Below, in pieces: positions 34,812 to 42,476 of a stretch of DNA of 64,000 nt. Position numbers and translations under genes: made by a program. Below the pieces are notes generated by a model. That model was not told the DNA's origin. It saw only the letters and a program-made list of their open reading frames with translations, and made no database searches. Numbering within the stretch: position 1 is the stretch's first letter; the number at the start of each line of letters is the position of its first letter. The DNA comes from Oleiphilus messinensis (GTDB lineage: Bacteria; Pseudomonadota; Gammaproteobacteria; Pseudomonadales; Oleiphilaceae), in contig NZ_CP021425.1 in the NCBI RefSeq assembly GCF_002162375.1, positions 989,501-1,053,500 of the forward strand, in the 5' to 3' direction.

Positions 34812-36089
34812 TTAAATTGTGTAGACTCTGTTGCATTCAAGCGCGTGGAGCTCTTGCAGGATCTGTTGGTTACCCGGGCTGTATTTTGCGGCCAATTGTA
34901 AGCTTGTGATCGCTTGATCAATATTGTTCTTGAGTTTGTGAATCTGGGCGAACTGGTAGTAGGTACCATAGTTGGTTTTACTGATTGCCAAAGATTGCGT
35001 CAACGTCCTTAAGGCATTATCCAGACGCCCTGATTCTCGATAACTGATCGCGAGCTTGATGAAATACGTCAATTTTTTCTGTGGTGCGAATTGAATGGCC
35101 TGCTCAAAACGCGCGCTGGCCCGTTCGTAATGCTTCCCTTGTAAACTGATCAGGCCTTGGTAGTAATGCAGCTCTTCATCAGAGTAGGCGATGGTTTCAG
35201 CGATACTTAGCATCTCCTGAGCCTGCTTGTATTCGCTTTCATGGTACAGACAAATTCCGTAAAATTTCCAGAACGTATTAATCGCAGGATAGGCGGCAGT
35301 GAGTTCGGCAAAGAATGTTCCCGCCAGCGAGTAATTTTTATCAATATAGTAGGCAAAAACCGCATTTTGAAGTGTGCTGTTTTTGGCAAAAGAATCTGAA
35401 ATTGAAAGGGGGAGGCCAGGGCGCCTTTCTTGTCGGCCACCCACTGCTGGTGCAATGGATGATCGGATGATGGTATCCAGACAATTAATTTTTGTCAGAA
35501 ACAGCATTACATTGTGTGGTTGGCCAAAGAGCCGTTGCACCCTTACGTTGTCGCTTTGTTTGATATCCTGGACATGATAAATATCGGCTAACTCGTTTAA
35601 GCCAATGTATATATCGATCTCAGCCGTTGAGCTGTTGATTAGCGGTGTTAAATCCTTGTATTCGATCTGGCTATCATTTTTAGGGTTGTTGGGTAAATGC
35701 GGATTGATTCTGATTTGAGGGCCGAAAGCAATGATTTTCCCAATATTGAGCAAAATTCCGAAAAGTAAAGCAGCAAATCCTCCCATACTTGAGCCCAAAA
35801 AGGTGACGTGTTCCATGGGGTACTTGTCTGTGATCACTTTTATTTTTGCCAGTAGATCTTCAATACCCTCAGCCAGGCCGTCGATATTCCCGTGGTACCA
35901 GCTTTTGCTGGGGTCGCGAATAAACAGTTTGTCACAGGGCATATCCCGGGTTAATTTGTAGCCCATAAAGCGGGTTGCATTTACGCCACTGAAAATCACC
36001 AGTAATGATCGGGCCGAGCTGCCAGGTTGTCCAGTAGGCTCGTAAAGAAATAAGTCAGGGTTCAACGTCGTCAGGTCAATTTGGTTCAT
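34812..36089 (-). CDS. Alpha/beta-hydrolase-like domain with C-terminal TPR repeats
   Basis: 425 residues, no signal peptide. About 25-190 resembles an alpha/beta hydrolase: 'LLVIFSGVNATRFM', then the nucleophile-elbow-like 'FLGSSMGGFAALLFG' with a candidate catalytic Ser. About 255-420 are TPR repeats ('INTFWKFYGICLYHESEYKQ', 'LHYYQGLISLQGKHYERA', 'LDNALRTLTQSLA'). The substrate is unknown; similar hydrolases occur near surface-glycan and surface-protein genes and can act as acyl esterases or transferases. It begins five bases after the upstream gene's stop (36095), so the two form an operon and probably one pathway. Confidence 0.6.
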   Translation of the reverse strand: MNQIDLTTLNPDLFLYEPTGQPGSSARSLLVIFSGVNATRFMGYKLTRDMPCDKLFIRDPSKSWYHGNIDGLAEGIEDLLAKIKVITDKYPMEHVTFLGSSMGGFAALLFGILLNIGKIIAFGPQIRINPHLPNNPKNDSQIEYKDLTPLINSSTAEIDIYIGLNELADIYHVQDIKQSDNVRVQRLFGQPHNVMLFLTKINCLDTIIRSSIAPAVGGRQERRPGLPLSISDSFAKNSTLQNAVFAYYIDKNYSLAGTFFAELTAAYPAINTFWKFYGICLYHESEYKQAQEMLSIAETIAYSDEELHYYQGLISLQGKHYERASARFEQAIQFAPQKKLTYFIKLAISYRESGRLDNALRTLTQSLAISKTNYGTYYQFAQIHKLKNNIDQAITSLQLAAKYSPGNQQILQELHALECNRVYTI

Positions 36090-36094
36090 TTCGC

Positions 36095-37990
36095 TTATGC
36101 CTTCGCAGAATTCGGGAAATGAGGGTAGAGTCGGGCGAAAAAGCAGGCTGTGTGCTGTACAGAGTCAACCCTCACCCATTGGCGAGTTAATTTGAAGCGG
36201 AAACTGTTGAGACTTTTTTCCGGATGGCGATGGCTATAAAGCGATTCAGCGGTGTTGCGTGTGAACATAACACCGTTTGCTGACTTGATCATGTGCGCCA
36301 TGATCTCTTGGGCCTTTTCCTCCATGCCGAGGTATCGTGCCAGATAGTAGGCGGCAACCACGCCTTCACAGCGTGAAGCGTCATGATAAACATTATCGCC
36401 AAATTCATAGAAAAAGCCGCCTACGTAGTCAAACCACGGGGCGTTTTCTTCGGTATACATGTGGTTAAACATTTGTTGCGTATCGTTAAATACAAAATCG
36501 ATATAGGATTGTTTTTTGAACCCATCAACCTTCACCCATTCCTCAATGGCTTGCATTAACCAGGCATCCGCTGGAAGTGGCAAAAACAACTCTGGATAGC
36601 GAGAGGGACGTTCATCGACCAAAAAGTCCAATGCCTTTAAGCTCTGTACACGGACTTCTTCTCTGAGTTCCGTATCGATGCCGGGCATATGTTGATAAAA
36701 GAGTGCGAGTCCTAGTAGCGCTTCGCCAGGATAGTAGAATGAGAAAAGCTGCTTGCGCTGCTCATGAGGAATCTGGTCTATATCTTCTAAAGGGTAACCC
36801 TGATTGAAATTCGGGTGGATATAGTAGCCAATCATTTCGCCATCTTGAGCGATTCGGGAAAGCAGATGATTGACCAAGCCGTAAATCGCGTCATTGAATT
36901 GATCGGAGCCGGAGAAAATAAAATGCTGCATTAAGGCCACCAGGCCTACGCCTGCCCCGCCCAGTTTGGATTTTTGATTGAAAAATGGATAGCACGCATA
37001 GCGGCCGCGGTACTCATGACGCTGAAATGTTGTCAGGAAAAATTCAATCGACCGACTTGCTGCGGTGAGATAGACCGGATTTTTTGTGAGTTCATAACCT
37101 CGCAATAATGTGATTGTGCCGCCACTGTGCCTCAGTATGTTGTTATATAGCGGATCAACCATGTTCGGGTGGTCCAGGTCGACTTTAGTGTCTTTGATGC
37201 CGTCGTAAAAGTACAAAAAGCTTCCGTCATCGTTCATGTTTTCCACTAACCAGTCAATGCTTTTGAGCGTGGCATTTTTCAGCGCTTCTGGTGTCAGTGT
37301 TGAAGGGACGGGTTGACCGCGAAACAAGGGAATTGCATTGTCCTCATTATTGGGTGCAGTCGACATGGTCACGAATGCGGCGCTGATAATACGCGAAAAA
37401 TCGATGTCCGCTTCTCGCATTATTTTAGTTCTTTCTTTAATGCTGGTTGTTAATTTTGCATGCCCTGTTTGTTTGGATAAGTGGTTTAGGAGTTGAGGTA
37501 CGGTCATAATGCTGTGGGTAATTGCATCCGTCGGCATGAAATATCGCGTGGTTCCTTCAAAGGTATACTTCAAACCTACGATGCCCGCTTCAAAACGATT
37601 GTTGTTGAATTTCATTGCCGTCAAGTTGCGAATGTTGCATTGGGTTTCGTACAACACAACTTCAAACATGATTCGGCATTGTGCGGGATCTGCGATGCTG
37701 AACTCATTAAAACGTCGATGGCTCTTCAACTTCTGGATTGTGCGGTCAAGACTGGCTGCAAGGGAATTTCTTCTCGCACCCCAGCGGATAGCCGGGCAAC
37801 CATTCTGGAACAGTGTGACGTAAACCTGGGATATATCTGGCTTGAACTTGAATGACAGGTTATCGGGGATGTCGATGGGTGTCGTCGGAGACGGCATCGC
37901 CAGCTTGCTCCGAATTCGATTGAGCAGGGCTGTCTCTGCAGTGAATGTCTGGCTGAAGTATCGCCGGCTGGCGTGTATCGTTTGGCTCAT
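36095..37990 (-). CDS. AMMECR1-like domain fused to an alpha/alpha-toroid domain
   Basis: 631 residues from the ATG at 37990, which has GAGACAGAG directly upstream. The frame extends 37 codons further upstream but that part lacks support. About 1-195 resembles AMMECR1/AmmeMemoRadiSam-A: 'VYVTLFQNGCPAIRWGA', 'SLAASLDRTIQKLKSHRRF' and 'FEAGIVGLKYTFEGTTRYFM'. About 230-600 is a helical toroid-type domain ('HSGGTITLLRGYELTKNPVY', 'RYACYPFFNQKSKLGGAGVG', 'YHDASRCEGVVAAYYLARYL'), like enzymes of the six-hairpin glycosidase/epimerase class. The function is not assignable. It is in an operon with the hydrolase-TPR gene and divergent from a minimal surface protein. Confidence 0.5.
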   Translation of the reverse strand: MSQTIHASRRYFSQTFTAETALLNRIRSKLAMPSPTTPIDIPDNLSFKFKPDISQVYVTLFQNGCPAIRWGARRNSLAASLDRTIQKLKSHRRFNEFSIADPAQCRIMFEVVLYETQCNIRNLTAMKFNNNRFEAGIVGLKYTFEGTTRYFMPTDAITHSIMTVPQLLNHLSKQTGHAKLTTSIKERTKIMREADIDFSRIISAAFVTMSTAPNNEDNAIPLFRGQPVPSTLTPEALKNATLKSIDWLVENMNDDGSFLYFYDGIKDTKVDLDHPNMVDPLYNNILRHSGGTITLLRGYELTKNPVYLTAASRSIEFFLTTFQRHEYRGRYACYPFFNQKSKLGGAGVGLVALMQHFIFSGSDQFNDAIYGLVNHLLSRIAQDGEMIGYYIHPNFNQGYPLEDIDQIPHEQRKQLFSFYYPGEALLGLALFYQHMPGIDTELREEVRVQSLKALDFLVDERPSRYPELFLPLPADAWLMQAIEEWVKVDGFKKQSYIDFVFNDTQQMFNHMYTEENAPWFDYVGGFFYEFGDNVYHDASRCEGVVAAYYLARYLGMEEKAQEIMAHMIKSANGVMFTRNTAESLYSHRHPEKSLNSFRFKLTRQWVRVDSVQHTACFFARLYPHFPNSAKA

Positions 37991-38209
37991 CTCTGTCTCA
38001 GGGCAATTAAAATAGTAAGTGCTCGAAGTGAGCGGGGGATTGTAACATGATTGCTGCAGTGAAAGTGCAGCGATCATCAAGAATGGCAGTGCAAGATCCA
38101 CTGGCCGCAGCTATAGTTATTGACACGATATCGTATTTTCAATGTGCCTATGTGCTCTTCAGTAAAATACAGCTTAAAACTCGCTTAACAAAGAAAAGGT
38201 GGATAATTC

Positions 38210-38935
38210 ATGGCAAAGTTGATTCTTACAGATGATGATCAGGGAAAAGAAGTTAGGCTAAATGCAGGGGCAAATTTCGAGCTGATCGGAACCAGTGGTG
38301 TAGATCGAATTGTGGTCGCCGCAGGCGCAAATGCGAATCTAAATCTGCTCGGTGGGGATGATCTCGTGACCATTGAAGGGAATGCCGGCGATTACACCGT
38401 ACAGGCACAAGGGCTTTCCGTTATTTTTACCTTTTCGGATTCGACTACGGTCACGGTGCCCGTATCGACCAGTGCGACGCGCTCGATTACCTTTGGCAGT
38501 GGGGAAACATTAGGGTTGGAGTTGGATCTTGACCAGGGGGCAATTGTATTAGGCTCTCAAGTGCTGTCAAGTGAGCCTGAAACGGTTACGGCAGAAGGGG
38601 GCACAAGTACAGAGACAACAAGTTTGGATGGGGAGGGTACTGACAACACTGCAGAGGTAATTTCAGCCAGTACAGATTCCTTTGAATTCAGCGATTCATT
38701 TGCCGTCGCGAATAATGTTGAAATTACCGGCTTCGGCAGCGACGACTCACTGACCTTCAGCGGAGTGACTTTTGCAGATTTAGAGCAAAGTTACGTGAGT
38801 GATGGTACAAGTGCATCGATCACGTTAAATAACAATGGCATTGTGAGTTCGGTTGAACTGGTTGGTGTCGGCGGTTCTGCTCTGACACTGGATGCTTTCA
38901 ATGCGTTAAGCGTGGGTGATATTGGTGTTGCTTGA
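38210..38935 (+). CDS. Minimal two-domain surface protein (module + C-terminal domain)
   Basis: 241 residues, no signal peptide and no cysteine. Residues 1-120 are the recurring island module ('MAKLILTDDDQGKEVRLNAG', 'GTSGVDRIVVAAGANANLNL'). Residues 140-241 are the C-terminal domain shared with the giant protein ('GTDNTAEVISAS', 'SFEFSDSFAVANNVEI', 'VTLNNNGIVSSVELVGVGG'-type), ending in 'GDIGVA'. It is in effect the giant protein's end attached to the module. AAGGTGG precedes the ATG. Type I secretion is inferred from its composition and from shared domains. It is the smallest unit of the system and convergent with a similar gene at 39135-39830. Confidence 0.75.
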   Translation: MAKLILTDDDQGKEVRLNAGANFELIGTSGVDRIVVAAGANANLNLLGGDDLVTIEGNAGDYTVQAQGLSVIFTFSDSTTVTVPVSTSATRSITFGSGETLGLELDLDQGAIVLGSQVLSSEPETVTAEGGTSTETTSLDGEGTDNTAEVISASTDSFEFSDSFAVANNVEITGFGSDDSLTFSGVTFADLEQSYVSDGTSASITLNNNGIVSSVELVGVGGSALTLDAFNALSVGDIGVA

Positions 38936-38941
38936 GGGTAT

Positions 38942-38962
38942 CTGCTCAAGAGCAGGTTTTTT
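38942..38962 (+). terminator. Probable terminator after the minimal surface-protein gene
   Basis: CTGCT-CAAG-AGCAG (38942-38955) is a five-base stem with a four-base loop followed by GTTTTTT. Short but in the right place, six bases after the stop codon. Confidence 0.5.
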
Positions 38963-39061
38963 AGTCGCTAGCGAAATGAGTTCGAGTTAAAAGCGTTCCT
39001 GTTGTCAATTTACAGCAAACTTTGAACGAGATAACAGGTTTAGCAACGCTGCGCTTAAAGG

Positions 39062-39092
39062 CCAGAGTCTTCAAGTTGCTTGAAGACTCTGG
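39062..39092. terminator. Perfect 14-bp hairpin between convergent genes
   Basis: CCAGAGTCTTCAAG (39062-39075), loop TTG, CTTGAAGACTCTGG (39079-39092). It lies between the stops of the convergent genes 38210-38935 and 39135-39830 and probably separates their transcripts. There is no clear T-run on either side. Confidence 0.6.
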
Positions 39093-39134
39093 GTGTAAAT
39101 TAAATCGAAAGAATGCGGTTTAAATAAACGACGA

Positions 39135-39830
39135 TTATACCAAACTACCTGCACCAAATACTTCAGCAAAAGTAGAGATGTTGAATATCTGGGAATCGTC
39201 TGAAGTGGTCAGGCCGGTTAAGGTAATAGTCATGATTTGTGTGCCATCTACCGCGAATATATCGACTTCTCCATCGCTGCCGGAGTTGTTGGATATAGTA
39301 AGGTTGTTAATCGATTCCGGAAAATCGAGAATGTCTCCGTCTGTAAAGCCAGATATCGTGTGGGCGTAGGTGTCCGAGGCAAAGACAAATGTTTCCTGGC
39401 TCGACGTTGCAGTTGTTGTTCCATCGCCCGAAATATTGATTGTTTGGGGTTCATTCGAGCCGCCACCACCATCGGAGAGGTTGATGTCGCCGAGCACGAT
39501 AGCACCCTGATTCAAGTCGATGACCAGGCTCTCAGAGGAACCATCCGGGAAATTCAGTGTGTTTGCAGTGGTGGATGCGGGAATTGCAATGACCTTACCA
39601 TCCCCATCGGTAAATTCGACAGTGGTACCTTTAACTTCGACACTAAAGTCTGCGAAATTGGCTGGCATGGTGATAGTATCAGTACCGCCAAGCAGGTTTA
39701 GTGTGACCTCTGCCCCTGCCAGAATTTTGATATTGTCAGTTCCGCTGGTACCGGTAACTTCCCAAGATGGTCCTGCGTTGAGTTCGAACTGCGTACCCTG
39801 GTCACTGTCTGTCAAAATAAGTTTGGCCAT
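39135..39830 (-). CDS. Minimal two-domain surface protein, diverged paralogue
   Basis: 231 residues, no signal peptide. Residues 1-118 are the island module, clearly similar to 38210-38935 ('MAKLILTDSDQGTQFELNAG', 'GTSGTDNIKILAGAEVTLNL', 'DLNQGAIVLG'). After a Gly/Ser linker, residues 135-231 are a diverged C-terminal domain ('GDGTTTATSSQETFVFASD', 'ISGFTDGDILDF', end 'FGAGSLV') related to that of the choice-of-anchor-L protein upstream. It follows that gene after 167 bases on the same strand. Export by the type I system is inferred. It could be a small lattice subunit or an accessory of a larger surface protein. Confidence 0.72.
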   Translation of the reverse strand: MAKLILTDSDQGTQFELNAGPSWEVTGTSGTDNIKILAGAEVTLNLLGGTDTITMPANFADFSVEVKGTTVEFTDGDGKVIAIPASTTANTLNFPDGSSESLVIDLNQGAIVLGDINLSDGGGGSNEPQTINISGDGTTTATSSQETFVFASDTYAHTISGFTDGDILDFPESINNLTISNNSGSDGEVDIFAVDGTQIMTITLTGLTTSDDSQIFNISTFAEVFGAGSLV

Positions 39831-39997
39831 TACGTATATCCTTTGGGTCTAAAATTATAATTTAGTTGCCAGTTACGTTGAAATTATCGGTTTCTACCCG
39901 GGCTCAAGATATTGAGCCGAGGTAAGACGATACGCGCCGTCTAGTAAACAGCAATATCATTTTAGTTTAGATGTACTTCAGCGAATTGCGAGTGAAC

Positions 39998-42250
39998 TTA
40001 GAGTAGGGTTGCACTGCCAAAGTAATCCAAAAACTGGCTCATGATAAATACAGAGCTATCGACTTCATTTGGCACACCCGTCAACGTCACGACTGTGGTT
40101 GTTCCGGTAACATCACTGGTTGCCGTTAATTCCACCAATCCATCTGTTTTATTGGTGTTTTTATAACTGACTTCTGCACTATTTACGAAGTCCAGAAAAT
40201 CCCCCGGGCCAAACCCCTCAATCGAATAATTGAAATTTCCGGGGTCAAAATTAAATAATACGTCATTTGCGGAAGCATCGGCGGTGCCTTCTTCACTGAC
40301 AATGATTTCCATGAGGCTGCTATTCTCCACTTCCGAGGAGGAGTTGGACTTGTCAAGCGTGTTTAGCTCCACGTCTAACGACGATGGCGTTGAAGGGATG
40401 GTAACACCGCCTAGCCGAACATCATTCAAGCCCCTTGTGCTCAGCTCGGTTGAGCCATCAGAAAATGCAACCGATGTGGTCAGGGCCAGGGAGTCGAAAA
40501 TGGCAACATCTTCCCCATTCTGCGAAATGGTTACTCCTGTTGCACCTTTTTGAGTGAATTCGTAATCTGCTAATGCATTGGGTAACTCAATTCGTTCGAT
40601 AATGGACTCAATATTCACTGTTGGGGAGCCGCGCAATTGAATCGCTTCACTCCCTGTATCACCAATGACGGTAGTATCATTGCTGATATCCATGCGTGAC
40701 CCGGCCTTCAGTCTGGTCACGTTACTCAGGGCATTTTCATTTCCATCGTCGGCACTGCCATTCTCTGAAGTGCTCGAAATATCATTCGTATTGAGCTCTG
40801 CGGCAACCGCTGCAGGCGAAGATGTGATCCCAACACCCGCAAACACACCTGTGTCAAGTCCAGTTAAGCTCAGTTCTCCTGAGCCATCAGCAAATGCCAG
40901 TGTGGCCGGAGCGTTCAAGCCTCTGAAAATCGCCACTGGTAGATTATTTTCCCAAATGGTGGACTGTGTTCCGTTAACGCTAAAGGTATAGCTCTCCAAT
41001 GCATTGGGGAACTCAACACGTTCAATATTAGCATCCATTCTGGCGATTGCGCCTTCGGTTAGCAGAACCGTTTCGGTTCCCTTCGCCCCATAAAGTACGG
41101 CGTTGTCCGTAACCTCGAAAAAGTTATCCTGGCCAATAAATATACTGGCCAGGCTTGAATCTTCACCGGTGAACAGTACCTGGGTATTGATCGTAAGGTC
41201 GTTAAACTCTATGGTCTCGACGTTTACAATCGTATCAATATCCCCAGTCAGGTTGTTTGTAACAATTACAGCACCGCTATCGATACTGATTGTCCAGTTG
41301 TCCTGTGTACCGCTATAGATGACTTTATCTTCCCCTTTTCCACCATCAACCTGATTTGAGCCTGAGCCCAGGAGCGCTGTGTCGTTGCCATCACCCGCAT
41401 CAATGAAGTCTTCTCCTGCTCCGGGGGACAGGATATCGTGACCTTCACCGCCAGCGATATACTCGTTATTGTCATTCCCTTCTATTGTTTCACTTGCATC
41501 GGTACCGATATTGGTAAGCAGTAACCCCCCACCACCCACGGGAATTTCTTTCAGGTTGGCAATAAACATCCCTGAGTCGTACGCTGTATCACCGGTATCT
41601 GCTATAGCAATCTTTAGGGTGTTTTCCTGACCCGGCACAATAGCGGTAGCGATGGTTTGCTGGGTACTGATACCGTCATATTCAATTGGAAAATCGTTTG
41701 TCTGATTATCACGAAAGTTGCCGAGTTCCAGGTTTTTGTCAATCACGCTGAGCGGTTGAGTTGGATCATTGTTGAATAGGGCGACATTTTCGCCATTTAT
41801 GAACACTCCTGCGACATCAACAAAACTACTGTCCGAGAATTCCGGGTATTCGTCAGAGCCAAAGGCAAGATTGAACAGTATGCCCTTGGCGCCCGCCTGG
41901 GGTATAAATTTGATTGTGACCACCGTAGCATCAAATGTTTCGCCGCTGCCTTCAAAGGCTTGTTGCGCCACCAGGTCCAGATCTGAATCGCCTGAACTAT
42001 CAGAAAAACCACCGCCATGACTGCCGGAGGTATTGGAGGTTGGTGGTGTTCCGTCACCCGTGGTAAGCAGAACCCCTTCATCGACATCGAGGTCAAGTGA
42101 ACCATCGTAAAACGAGATTGAAGTTTGTCCTGATAAAACGCCATATTTCAGGTCGATGGAGGTCACCACAAGTTTGCTGTCATCTGCAAACATGGCATCA
42201 AGCAATTCGAGGTCGGTGTGAGTGTTGGGGTTGTAACTGGTGAAGGCCAT
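39998..42250 (-). CDS. Choice-of-anchor-L RTX protein with two island modules
   Basis: 750 residues, no signal peptide. About 1-235 is a choice-of-anchor-L domain ('GVLLTTGDG', 'ILFNLAFGSDEYPEFSD', 'FVDVAGVFINGENVALFN'). About 250-310 are RTX-like repeats ('GGEGHDILSPGAGEDFIDAG', 'GSNQVDGGKGEDKV'). Residues 375-480 and 515-622 are two copies of the island module with the shared core 'RVEFPNALESYTF' / 'RIELPNALADYEF'. About 650-750 is a diverged C-terminal domain ending in 'FGSATLL'. The architecture indicates a type I secreted, calcium-dependent surface protein. Choice-of-anchor-L proteins are found with various surface anchors, and here the module and C-terminal domain may be the anchor. Confidence 0.78.
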   Translation of the reverse strand: MAFTSYNPNTHTDLELLDAMFADDSKLVVTSIDLKYGVLSGQTSISFYDGSLDLDVDEGVLLTTGDGTPPTSNTSGSHGGGFSDSSGDSDLDLVAQQAFEGSGETFDATVVTIKFIPQAGAKGILFNLAFGSDEYPEFSDSSFVDVAGVFINGENVALFNNDPTQPLSVIDKNLELGNFRDNQTNDFPIEYDGISTQQTIATAIVPGQENTLKIAIADTGDTAYDSGMFIANLKEIPVGGGGLLLTNIGTDASETIEGNDNNEYIAGGEGHDILSPGAGEDFIDAGDGNDTALLGSGSNQVDGGKGEDKVIYSGTQDNWTISIDSGAVIVTNNLTGDIDTIVNVETIEFNDLTINTQVLFTGEDSSLASIFIGQDNFFEVTDNAVLYGAKGTETVLLTEGAIARMDANIERVEFPNALESYTFSVNGTQSTIWENNLPVAIFRGLNAPATLAFADGSGELSLTGLDTGVFAGVGITSSPAAVAAELNTNDISSTSENGSADDGNENALSNVTRLKAGSRMDISNDTTVIGDTGSEAIQLRGSPTVNIESIIERIELPNALADYEFTQKGATGVTISQNGEDVAIFDSLALTTSVAFSDGSTELSTRGLNDVRLGGVTIPSTPSSLDVELNTLDKSNSSSEVENSSLMEIIVSEEGTADASANDVLFNFDPGNFNYSIEGFGPGDFLDFVNSAEVSYKNTNKTDGLVELTATSDVTGTTTVVTLTGVPNEVDSSVFIMSQFLDYFGSATLL

Positions 42251-42409
42251 TCTGGAATCTCCTTGGTACAGGCTGCCGTGCTTGCCGGCTGAGTGTTATC
42301 GCTTGACGGATAGCACTCTAAAGACAAATTAACTTTCTAATATTTATAGCAGTTTTAAGCTTTCCCTCAAACAAATGATGAGAAATATGCGGAGCCGGTC
42401 AAATGAGTG

Positions 42410-42444
42410 CCGCAGATGGTACCTGTTTCTGGTAGCATCTGCGG
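42410..42444 (-). terminator. Hairpin downstream of the beta-propeller gene
   Basis: CCGCAGATG (42410-42418) pairs with CATCTGCGG (42436-42444). After one G-G mismatch, TACC pairs with GGTA around loop TGTTTCT. It lies 32 bases past the stop of the minus-strand gene; no T-run is evident. Confidence 0.5.
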
Positions 42445-42476
42445 ATTGGGTGGAGTAATTCAGTTGTACGAATGGA

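Noticed and set aside
34665-34901. 78-codon frame across the tandem repeat
   Set aside because: It is a repeat artefact ('PLIVVSLNLLYPLICC') overlapping the end of a real gene.
37991-38101. 37-codon N-terminal extension of the AMMECR1-toroid protein
   Set aside because: It looks like a signal peptide but has no ribosome site, whereas 37990 has GAGACAGAG. An exported form cannot be fully excluded.
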